From Hyphomicrobiaceae bacterium (lineage in GTDB: Bacteria; Pseudomonadota; Alphaproteobacteria; Rhizobiales; MH13): a DNA stretch of 5,155 nt. Below the pieces are notes generated by a model, which worked only from the letters and a program-made list of their open reading frames with translations, was not told the DNA's origin and made no database searches. The stretch lies in contig JAGRKQ010000161.1 of assembly GCA_020442235.1 (NCBI GenBank), positions 1 to 5,155 of the forward strand, given 5' to 3'. Position 1 is the stretch's first letter; each line of letters opens with the position of its first letter. The translations under genes and the position numbers were made by a program. Below, piece after piece: positions 1-5,155 of this stretch.

Positions 1-654
1 CTGGTGCGCATCGGCACGCTGGTCGAGACCCCGCTCAACACGCTGGTGGTGCTGGCCGATGGCCCGGTTTCCTCGCTCGCCGATCTTGAGGGGCGCACCA
101 TCGGCTATTCGGTCGGCGGTTTTGAAGATGCGCTGCTCGGCCAGATGCTGGAAAGCGCCGGCCTGTCGCTCGACGACGTCAGGCTCGTCAACGTCAATTT
201 CGCGCTGTCGCCGGCGCTGATCTCCGGCCAGGTCGATGCGGTGATCGGCGCTTTCCGCAATTTCGAGCTGACGCAGCTGCGCATCGAAGGGGCCGAGGGT
301 CTGGCCTTCTTCCCGGAGGAAAACGGCGTGCCGGTCTATGACGAGCTGATCTACATCGCCCATCGCGACCGTCTTGAGGATGCCCGTCTGGTGCGCTTCC
401 TGGAGGCTGTCGAGGCGGCGACGATCTTCCTCACCAATCACCCCGAGGAAGGCTGGGCGGCTTTCATCGCGGCGCGGCCCGACCTCGACAACGCGCTCAA
501 CCGGCAGGCCTTTGCCGACACGCTGGGGCGCTTTGCCAAGCGTCCGGCCGCCATGGATGATGGGCGTTACCAGCGCTTCGGGGCGTTTCTGGAAGCGCGC
601 GGGCTGGTGGAAACGGCGCCGGAGGTCGGCTCCTACACGGCGGTCCTGCGCTAG
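1..654 (+). CDS. thiY: ThiY-like ABC transporter substrate-binding protein, 5' end missing
   Basis: This is the C-terminal 217 residues of a type 2 periplasmic binding protein of the NMT1/THI5-like family. The closest remembered match is ThiY, which captures N-formyl-4-amino-5-aminomethyl-2-methylpyrimidine (a thiamine breakdown product or pyrimidine precursor) for the ThiXYZ importer. The frame is open from base 1 with no convincing start, so the gene begins upstream; about 100 residues including the signal peptide are missing relative to the usual length of just over 300. Visible family signatures, counted from the first codon, are SLADLEG near residue 25, GYSVGGFED at 35-43, and the stretch from VNVNF (63-67) through SGQVDAVIGAFRNFE (75-89), which is very typical of ThiY. 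PVYDEL follows further on. It ends in TAG at 652-654, 6 bases from the oppositely oriented cyclase gene. ThiX/ThiZ would be expected upstream, outside the window. A related NMT1-family binder of another ligand is possible but less likely. Confidence 0.8.
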   Translation: MVRIGTLVETPLNTLVVLADGPVSSLADLEGRTIGYSVGGFEDALLGQMLESAGLSLDDVRLVNVNFALSPALISGQVDAVIGAFRNFELTQLRIEGAEGLAFFPEENGVPVYDELIYIAHRDRLEDARLVRFLEAVEAATIFLTNHPEEGWAAFIAARPDLDNALNRQAFADTLGRFAKRPAAMDDGRYQRFGAFLEARGLVETAPEVGSYTAVLR

Positions 655-674
655 AGGCCCTCAGGGCGCAAGGA
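644..674. terminator. Possible bidirectional hairpin between convergent genes
   Basis: An imperfect inverted repeat spans both stop codons of the convergent pair: TCCTGCGC at 644-651 pairs with GCGCAAGGA at 666-674, with one bulged A. A small inner CC/GG pairing sits around a TCA loop at 661-663. There is no T tract on either side, so it is not a canonical intrinsic terminator. In DNA this GC-rich such a stem could arise by chance. The only support for a terminator role is its position between two convergent genes. Confidence 0.25.
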
Positions 675-2583
675 CGCTGACCGGCTCCGTGCGCCCCTTG
701 ACCGGATAGGCGCCGACGGGACGCAGCGGCATCGCTTGAAGCAGGGCGGCCGTTTCCGACGAGATCAGGAGCGGTTCGCCGACGCTGCGGGTCAGGGTCT
801 CGATGCGCGCGGCGATGTTCACCGTGTCGCCGATGGCCGTATAGGCGAAGCGGTTTGCCGTGCCCATGTTGCCGACAAAGGCCGGGCCGGAATGCAGGCC
901 GATGGAAAGCGACAGATTGCCCGCCTCCTTGAGGATCGGCGCGACACGCTTCTGCATGACGCGGGCCGCGTTGAGCGCGCGGGCGGCGTGGTCCGGCTGG
1001 TCGAGCGGGGCGTTCCAGAAGGCCATCAGGCCGTCGCCGATGAATTTGTCGATGGTGCCGTCCTGTTCCAGGATCGCATCGGCGAGCGGGGTCATGATGC
1101 GGTTGAGAAGTCCGACGACCTCTTCCGGCGGCTCGCCTTCGCTGCGTTTGGTAAAACCGACAAGATCGGCAAAAAGCACGGTGACGATGCGTTCCTCGCC
1201 GCCAAGGCTCAAGGAATCGGGATCGGCTTCGAGGCGGGCGAGCACCGGCGCGGAAAGATATTGCCCGAAGGCGCGGCGGATATAGCGCTGGCGCCGGTCG
1301 GTGGTTGCCAGCCGCACGGCAATGGCAGCGACAAAGCCGAGGCTCGCGGCAAGAACGGGAACGGTCGCATCGATCAGAAGACCGGCCTGATCGAAGAGGA
1401 GATAGCTGCCGGTCATTGCCGCAAGCCCGAGAAGCGCGCCGGTCGCCAGCGCCGGAACCGGCGCCAGCGAAAGGGAGAGAGCCAGCGCGACAAGGGCAAG
1501 AAGCGCAAGCAGGACGAGTTCTGCGCCCGGTGCCCAGTCGGGACGCACGAGAAGCGTGTCGGTCAGCATGCCGGCGGCGGCCTGAACATGCACCTCCACA
1601 CCCGGAACGATCTGACCGAGCGGTATGGAGCGCAGGTCAAAAAGGCCCGCCGCCGAAGAACCGATGAAGACGATGGTGCCTTCAAGGCTTCCTCTCAAGC
1701 CGTCCGGATCTCCGGTAAGAACATCGCCCGCCGGCAGGGTCATGGACCGATCGAGGCGGGCAAAGCGCGGGCGCACGGTGCCATCGCGCCCTAATGGAAC
1801 CACAAGACCGCCCAGCGCCAGACTTTCGGCGACCGGAACGGCGCCGTTCAGGGCACCGCGCAGCACGAGTGCATTCTCGCCGAAGGCAACCCGGAGGGCT
1901 TCCAGCGACAGGCCGGGCCGGATGGTGCCGGCGACGCTGAGGATGAGCGGCACGCGGCGCACCACCGCGTCGGTGTCAGCGGGGGAGACGGCAATCGCGC
2001 CAAGGCCGCTTGCCGCCGCGTCGAAGGCGGGCAGATTGCTGACGGCGCCGGGGGCGTTCACCAGAGCGGGCGTGATGTCCGGGCCGATGGCGGCAAGACC
2101 GGCGCGCAAGTCCGGCGCCGGGGCGGGAACGCGCGCAAGAGCAAAGCCGAGAACGACGGGCGCGCCGCCGATGGCCTCGGCAAAGCGCTGATCGGTGCCT
2201 TCGGTGGAAAAGCTTTCCGGCGGCAGGCCGAAGCGCTCGGCAAGCGCCTGCGGATCCAGCCGGTCGGGCTCGGCGAACAGAATGTCGATGGCGATGGCTG
2301 CCGCGCCCGCTTCCCCCAGCCGGGCCACCAGCGTGGCGATCACGTCGCGCGGCCACGGCCACTGGCCGACCTGCGCCAGACTTTCCTCGTCGATGTCGAC
2401 AACACGCAGCGGCAATTGGGCGGTGATTTCGGAAGGAGCCACCCGCTGGAAGCGGTCGAAGACCGCCTCGCGCAGCGAATCAAAGGTTGCCGGCTGGGCA
2501 AGCGACAGGCCGGCCACCGCGAGAACGACGGCAAGGGCGGTGGCAATGGCCGGGATCTGTTCGGTGAAGCGGCGCAGAAGCAT
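661..2583 (-). CDS. CHASE2-domain class III adenylate cyclase, membrane-bound
   Basis: Predicted 640-residue sensor cyclase making cAMP from ATP. Residues 1-11 are cytoplasmic and about 12-29 form TM1. Residues about 32-345 are a periplasmic CHASE2 sensor domain, recognised by VVDIDEESL (61-69), GQWPWPR (73-79), IDILFAEPD (99-107) and the closing block IVFIGSSAAGLFDLR (304-318) followed by PGVEVH (327-332). Three more hydrophobic segments lie at roughly 354-374, 376-396 and 405-425. The C-terminal cyclase domain (about 461-637) keeps every catalytic position I can align: metal-binding D473 (FADLVGFT) and D517 (IGDG), adenine-site K513, and transition-state N589 and R593 (TVNIAAR). The usual adenine-site Asp is replaced by T582, as in class IIIb enzymes. 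The open frame extends upstream to 2661. I chose the ATG at 2583 because it places a short basic N-terminus directly before TM1; no strong Shine-Dalgarno sequence is visible there. The gene is divergent from the TPR-barrel/fecR pair. The periplasmic stimulus is unknown. Confidence 0.93.
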   Translation of the reverse strand: MLLRRFTEQIPAIATALAVVLAVAGLSLAQPATFDSLREAVFDRFQRVAPSEITAQLPLRVVDIDEESLAQVGQWPWPRDVIATLVARLGEAGAAAIAIDILFAEPDRLDPQALAERFGLPPESFSTEGTDQRFAEAIGGAPVVLGFALARVPAPAPDLRAGLAAIGPDITPALVNAPGAVSNLPAFDAAASGLGAIAVSPADTDAVVRRVPLILSVAGTIRPGLSLEALRVAFGENALVLRGALNGAVPVAESLALGGLVVPLGRDGTVRPRFARLDRSMTLPAGDVLTGDPDGLRGSLEGTIVFIGSSAAGLFDLRSIPLGQIVPGVEVHVQAAAGMLTDTLLVRPDWAPGAELVLLALLALVALALSLSLAPVPALATGALLGLAAMTGSYLLFDQAGLLIDATVPVLAASLGFVAAIAVRLATTDRRQRYIRRAFGQYLSAPVLARLEADPDSLSLGGEERIVTVLFADLVGFTKRSEGEPPEEVVGLLNRIMTPLADAILEQDGTIDKFIGDGLMAFWNAPLDQPDHAARALNAARVMQKRVAPILKEAGNLSLSIGLHSGPAFVGNMGTANRFAYTAIGDTVNIAARIETLTRSVGEPLLISSETAALLQAMPLRPVGAYPVKGRTEPVSVLAP

Positions 2584-2651
2584 GCCGATGGCTGCCCGTT
2601 GAGAAAAAGCGTTGCCCAACTGTCGCGTTCGCCCGCCAAATGCGCAACCGC

Positions 2652-2681
2652 CTTGACACATGCGGTCCCGGCAGGCCTTTT
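2652..2681 (+). promoter_or_regulatory. Candidate sigma70-type promoter for the TPR-barrel/fecR operon
   Basis: CTTGACA at 2652-2658 contains a perfect TTGACA -35 hexamer (2653-2658), matching the CTTGAC form common in alphaproteobacterial housekeeping promoters. With a 17-base spacer the -10 position would be CCTTTT (2676-2681), a poor match, though alphaproteobacterial -10 elements are often degenerate. Transcription would begin near 2688, giving a leader of about 50 bases before the GTG at 2739. Confidence 0.35.
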
Positions 2682-2725
2682 TCGGTGCAACAAACGAATG
2701 TGGCGGCGCAACAGCCGTCCATGAA

Positions 2726-2731
2726 AAGGGG
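2726..2731 (+). promoter_or_regulatory. Ribosome binding site that favours a GTG start at 2739
   Basis: AAGGGG at 2726-2731 lies 7 bases before the in-frame GTG at 2739, a good Shine-Dalgarno placement. The in-frame ATG at 2721 overlaps this element and has no purine-rich site upstream of it (the preceding bases are acagccgtcc). This decides the start for GTG. An ATG start would add only six residues (MKRGVT) to the signal peptide. Confidence 0.5.
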
Positions 2732-2738
2732 CGTCACC

Positions 2739-4073
2739 GTGTTTCCAGAGGGATTCACGCGCAGGGTTGCGGCCGGCATTCTCGCCTTGGTGGTTGCGGT
2801 CATCGTCGCCATGCCGATGGCGCGCGCCGATGTGGCGCCGACCTATGCCGATATTCTGGCCGATCCTGGCAATCTGTCGCTGAACCTGCGTTATGCCGAT
2901 GCACAGATCGCCGCCGGCGATCTGGAAGGCGCTTCGGCGACGCTGGAGCGTGTTCTTCTGATCGAGCCCAGGCTTGACCGGGTGCGGCTTCTGCGGGTGC
3001 GCATCCTGTCGCAGCTTGGCGACATCTCGCAGGCCGCCAGCGAACTTGTTCTCCTGCGCAGCCGCCCGCTTTCGGCCTCCGACCGGGCGCTGGCCCAGCG
3101 TCTCGAAGCCTCCCTTGCGTCCCGCCAGGGCGGGGTGGAGGCGCGCGGCTATGTGCAGCTCGGCATTGTCGGCGACACCAATTCCGGCTTCGTGCCGTCC
3201 TCGTCGACGCTGGTCTTCTTCGATACGCCTTCGATCAACACCCTCGATCAGGAAGCCGATGTCGGGGCGTTCCTCCAGGGCGGGGCAACCGTGGCGCTGC
3301 CGCTCGGCATGGGGTCGGGCGATCATCGCTTCATCGTGTCCGGTCATGCGCAGGGCCGTCTTCAGGCCGAAGGCGTCAATCGCGGCGCGGTCTATCTGGC
3401 CGCCGGCCCGCGCCTCGACCTTGATTCCGTCATTGTCGATCTGCGCATTCTCGGCGGGTTCGATGCCGCCGGGTCGGAAAACCGGCGCTACACCTATGGC
3501 GGCCTTGTCGGCGCGGAAACCCGGCTGACGCGCGCCTTCTCGCTGTTCGCCAGCGTGCGCAGCGTCATGGAACAGGTGTCGGCACCGGATTTCGGCGGTC
3601 AGCCGGTCGACCGGGACGGTCTTTTCACCACGGCGCGGGCGGGCGTTTCCTGGCGGCCGAGCGCGGCGTCGCGGCTCGTCTTCTCCGGCATTGTCTCCGA
3701 CAAGCAGGCTGACGATGCCTTCGAGGCCTATCGCGGTTTCGGCGCGGAGATCGAGACCTCCTATGCCTTGCCGCGCGGTCAGCGTGTGGAAGCGGCGGTG
3801 CGGGTCGAAAGGGTCCGCTATGACGGGCCGAACCCGGCCATTCTCTCGACCGTGACCCGCGCCGATACGCGGCTTTCGGTGCGCGGTGCCTATACGGTGC
3901 CGGTGGCAACGCTCACCGAGGCGGTGGGCCTTGAACCGGTCGGCGCGGGCTATGAATTGCAGTTTTTTGCCGGCCACACCCGCTGGAGCTCCAATATCGC
4001 CAATTTTGACGCCAACAATACCTATGGCGGCGTGGCGATCCTGCGCCGGTTCGGGACCTGGAGGCGCGACTGA
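2739..4073 (+). CDS. Exported TPR protein with predicted C-terminal outer-membrane beta-barrel (Slam-like architecture)
   Basis: Predicted 444 residues from the GTG at 2739 (450 from the ATG at 2721). Residues 1-30 are a signal peptide: charged FTRR, a hydrophobic core from about 10 to 25, and an ARA cleavage motif before D31. Two TPR-like helical repeats follow at about 42-75 (LRYADAQIAAGDLEGASATL) and 77-109 (LLRVRILSQLGDISQAASEL). From about residue 135 to 440 the protein is rich in alternating polar/hydrophobic strands with aromatic girdle residues and Gly turns, opening with YVQLGIVGDTNSG, as expected of an outer-membrane barrel. Short TPR plus long barrel resembles surface lipoprotein assembly modulators (Slam, DUF560), but I cannot confirm family membership. 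The C-terminus, RRFGTWRRD, lacks a classic terminal Phe. The stop codon overlaps the ATG of the FecR gene, so the two are translationally coupled. Candidate roles are export or display of a partner protein, or an outer-membrane sensor part of the cyclase system. Confidence 0.85.
   Translation: MFPEGFTRRVAAGILALVVAVIVAMPMARADVAPTYADILADPGNLSLNLRYADAQIAAGDLEGASATLERVLLIEPRLDRVRLLRVRILSQLGDISQAASELVLLRSRPLSASDRALAQRLEASLASRQGGVEARGYVQLGIVGDTNSGFVPSSSTLVFFDTPSINTLDQEADVGAFLQGGATVALPLGMGSGDHRFIVSGHAQGRLQAEGVNRGAVYLAAGPRLDLDSVIVDLRILGGFDAAGSENRRYTYGGLVGAETRLTRAFSLFASVRSVMEQVSAPDFGGQPVDRDGLFTTARAGVSWRPSAASRLVFSGIVSDKQADDAFEAYRGFGAEIETSYALPRGQRVEAAVRVERVRYDGPNPAILSTVTRADTRLSVRGAYTVPVATLTEAVGLEPVGAGYELQFFAGHTRWSSNIANFDANNTYGGVAILRRFGTWRRD
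4060..4064 (+). promoter_or_regulatory. Shine-Dalgarno site for the FecR gene, inside the upstream gene
   Basis: GGAGG at 4060-4064 lies 8 bases before the ATG at 4073, within the last codons of the TPR-barrel gene. Combined with the TGATG overlap of stop and start at 4071-4075, it fixes the FecR start. It also suggests coupled re-initiation. Confidence 0.75.
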
Positions 4074-5029
4074 TGCTGAAGCGGCTTTGCCTTTCCCTTG
4101 CCCTTTGCGGGCTTGTCGTTTTCCCGGCCAAGGCGCAGCAGATCGGTGTGGCCGCGGGCGTGACTGGCAGCGTTTCGGTGGCGCGTGCCGCCCAGCGCAT
4201 CACGCCGCGCTCGGGCACCGAAATGCGGCTCTCGGACCGCGTCAGCACCGGCGGCGGTGCGGCCATGCAGATCTTGCTGCTCGATGAGAGCATCTTCACG
4301 GTCGGCGAGAACACCGAACTGGAGATCACCCGCTACGTCTTCGACCCGGATGCGGGTGCAGGTGCCATGACCGCCCGTCTGGCGCGCGGCGCCTTCCGTT
4401 TTGTCTCCGGACGCATTCCGCATCGCGATCCGGCTTCGGTGTCGCTGACGACGCCTTCGGCCACCATCGGCTCGCGCGGCACCAGCCTCGACATCCTGAC
4501 GGGGGCGGCGGCGATTGCGGCAGCGCGTGCGGCGGGCCTTATCCCCGAAGGCGTGACGCCCGATCCGGCGACGGCGACGCTCGTCGTCCTGCGCGGTCCT
4601 TCCACCGAATATGGCGGCGTCGGCCGGCGCGGGCGCGTCATCGTCAATGCCGGCGGCCAGACCCTCACCATCAACCGGCCGGGTTACGGCGCCTTCGTTC
4701 CGGCGCTGGGCGCCGTGCCTGTCGGTCCGGGGCCGCTTCCTTCGGACGCCCAGAATCTGGTCGTCGCCGCGCTCAGCGGCGACAGCCCGAACGGCGGTTC
4801 GATCGATGTCGACGGTCTGTTGCGCGACAGTCTGCCAACCGGCATCACCATGCTGGAATCGGGCCCCGATGGCGGTGAACCGGGGGTCAGCGTTGACGTC
4901 GACCGTCTGCTCGACGGACTTGTGGACGGAGCCACAGATCCGGGGCCGGGCTGCACCTATAACTGCCATGGCGAATACAAGCCGCCCCAGGATCCCTATC
5001 CGGGCGGCCTGGTCGTCGCTCCGAACTGA
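4073..5029 (+). CDS. Secreted FecR-domain protein
   Basis: Predicted 318 residues. Residues 1-21 form a Sec signal peptide ending PAKA before QQIGV. The FecR domain covers about 25-140: a GVTGSV strand (29-34), LSDRVSTGGGAAMQILLLDES (53-73), FTVGENTELEITRYVFDP (75-92), and the hallmark TPSATIGSRGTSLDI (127-141). An Ala/Gly-rich insertion (142-168) separates this from VVLRG and a second block, VIVNAGG...INRPGYGAF (189-208). This type of tail occurs in alphaproteobacterial FecR-domain proteins that are not part of iron-citrate signalling. The C-terminal 100 residues are Gly/Pro/Asp-rich, with a duplicated acidic motif and a Cys pair (C294, C298). Unlike classical FecR it has a cleavable signal rather than an N-terminal cytoplasmic anti-sigma tail and TM, and no ECF sigma factor or TonB receptor gene is adjacent. 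It is therefore unlikely to be an anti-sigma regulator. It is the second gene of an operon with the TPR-barrel gene and probably acts in the periplasm or at the surface as a ligand- or glycan-binding partner. Confidence 0.9.
   Translation: MLKRLCLSLALCGLVVFPAKAQQIGVAAGVTGSVSVARAAQRITPRSGTEMRLSDRVSTGGGAAMQILLLDESIFTVGENTELEITRYVFDPDAGAGAMTARLARGAFRFVSGRIPHRDPASVSLTTPSATIGSRGTSLDILTGAAAIAAARAAGLIPEGVTPDPATATLVVLRGPSTEYGGVGRRGRVIVNAGGQTLTINRPGYGAFVPALGAVPVGPGPLPSDAQNLVVAALSGDSPNGGSIDVDGLLRDSLPTGITMLESGPDGGEPGVSVDVDRLLDGLVDGATDPGPGCTYNCHGEYKPPQDPYPGGLVVAPN
4799..4930 (+). repeat. Two-copy acidic motif repeat in the FecR protein tail
   Basis: Residues 243-254 (SIDVDGLLRDSL) and 273-284 (SVDVDRLLDGLV) are two related copies with a 30-residue period. 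They share S-[IV]-D-V-D-x-L-L. At the DNA level both contain GTCGAC followed by a GTCTG core (near 4809 and 4899). The link between them is Gly/Pro-rich. The alternating D-x-D pattern is weakly reminiscent of calcium-binding loops, but it lacks the full DxDxDG signature. Only two copies are visible. Confidence 0.5.
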
Positions 5030-5042
5030 GCGGAATGACCCG

Positions 5043-5057
5043 CCCGTCCGGGACGGG
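5043..5057. terminator. Short GC hairpin after the FecR gene
   Basis: CCCGTC (5043-5048) and GACGGG (5052-5057) form a perfect 6-bp stem with a CGG loop, starting 14 bases after the FecR stop codon. It lies between two convergent genes, as expected for a shared terminator. It has no T tract on either strand, so termination is uncertain. Confidence 0.35.
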
Positions 5058-5066
5058 AATGGGGCT

Positions 5067-5155
5067 TCAGGCAGAGGCCGCGCTGGCGTTCGCAGGTGTT
5101 TCCATGCTGCGCGCCGCATCGACCACGGCGGCCTGAACCTTCTCGAAGGCGCGCA
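5067..5155 (-). CDS. C-terminal fragment of an unidentified gene
   Basis: Reading the minus strand from the right edge, an open frame gives 28 residues ending in TGA (5067-5069): RAFEKVQAAVVDAARSMETP followed by a short Ala/Ser/Asn tail. The first part is amphipathic-helical, and the low-complexity Ala-rich end is typical of a disordered C-terminus. Codon use matches the neighbours. The gene would be convergent with the FecR gene, leaving a 37-base gap that holds the hairpin at 5043-5057. I do not recognise the family from so short a piece, and the start is outside the window. Confidence 0.55.
   Translation of the reverse strand, partial: RAFEKVQAAVVDAARSMETPANASAASA

Larger units (their letters stand above)
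2584..2738. promoter_or_regulatory. Divergent intergenic region between cyclase and TPR-barrel gene
   Basis: About 155 bases separate the chosen starts of the two divergent genes, so both leaders and probably both promoters lie here. It contains a CTTGACA element on the plus strand (2652-2658) and three copies of GCAAC in direct orientation (2644-2648, 2687-2691, 2708-2712), plus an inverted GTTGC at 2611-2615. The GCAACA copies at 2687 and 2708 are 21 bases apart. I see no CRP-like palindrome (TGTGA-N6-TCACA) and no clear promoter for the minus-strand cyclase. Open frames run into this region from both sides, but they lack family similarity upstream of the chosen starts. Confidence 0.5.

Noticed and set aside
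736..1794. A 352-codon open frame on the plus strand, antisense to the cyclase gene
   Set aside because: It lies wholly inside the well-supported cyclase gene, is rich in Arg/Gly/Lys/Asp in the way antisense shadows of GC-rich genes are, and shows no recognisable domain.
2584..2661. N-terminal extension of the cyclase to an ATG at 2661
   Set aside because: The extra 26 residues (beginning MCQGGCAFGG) are not typical of the family and would displace the short basic N-terminus before TM1. That ATG also overlaps the candidate promoter of the divergent operon.
2584..2738. CRP/cAMP-receptor binding site in the divergent region, which would close a cAMP feedback loop
   Set aside because: No TGTGA-N6-TCACA-like palindrome could be found.
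2340..3977. A 545-codon open frame on the minus strand, antisense to the TPR-barrel gene
   Set aside because: The composition is His/Arg/Gly-rich shadow sequence. It spans the divergent promoter and the start of the cyclase gene in another frame, and the sense-strand protein has a signal peptide and coherent domains.
4088..4111. Possible lipobox (LALC-G) in the FecR signal peptide
   Set aside because: The residue before Cys is Leu, not Gly/Ala/Ser, and the Cys falls in the middle of the hydrophobic core. The AKA site at 19-21 is a better signal peptidase I site.
4022..5119. A 365-codon open frame on the minus strand, antisense to the FecR gene
   Set aside because: It is a GC-rich shadow frame with no domain signature, and the opposite strand encodes a clear FecR domain with a good ribosome binding site.

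Overview
The window is GC-rich coding DNA with strong G/C preference at third codon positions. The protein sequences (a ThiY-type pyrimidine-binding protein, a CHASE2 cyclase, and a FecR-domain protein with a 'VNAGG...L...PG' tail) fit an alphaproteobacterium, probably of the Hyphomicrobiales/Rhizobiales. That placement is inference from sequence style, not from a search. No RNA gene, insertion sequence, CRISPR array or phage gene is visible. Apart from short intergenic gaps, the window is almost fully coding.

Layout: (1) 1-654, plus strand, the C-terminal two thirds of a ThiY-like periplasmic binding protein for a thiamine pyrimidine precursor; its start lies off the left edge. (2) 661-2583, minus strand, a complete CHASE2-domain class III adenylate cyclase, tail to tail with thiY and only 6 bases away. 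(3) 2584-2738, a divergent intergenic/leader region with one candidate promoter facing right. (4) 2739-4073, plus strand, an exported protein with an N-terminal TPR pair and a long C-terminal beta-rich region that looks like an outer-membrane barrel (Slam-like architecture). (5) 4073-5029, plus strand, a secreted FecR-domain protein whose ATG overlaps the previous stop codon (TGATG). (6) 5067-5155, minus strand, the last 28 codons of an unidentified gene running in from the right edge.

Functional reading: the cyclase (periplasmic CHASE2 sensor, cytoplasmic cAMP-producing domain), the TPR-barrel protein (outer membrane) and the FecR-domain protein (periplasm) are arranged as a divergent unit, with the latter two translationally coupled. 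Together they could form an envelope-spanning sensing unit reporting to cAMP. CHASE2 cyclases lying beside FecR-domain proteins is a recurring arrangement in Proteobacteria as I recall it, but the shared function is inference. thiY belongs to a separate thiamine-precursor uptake operon to the left. The most interesting open questions are what the TPR-barrel protein exports or senses, and whether the FecR protein is its partner.
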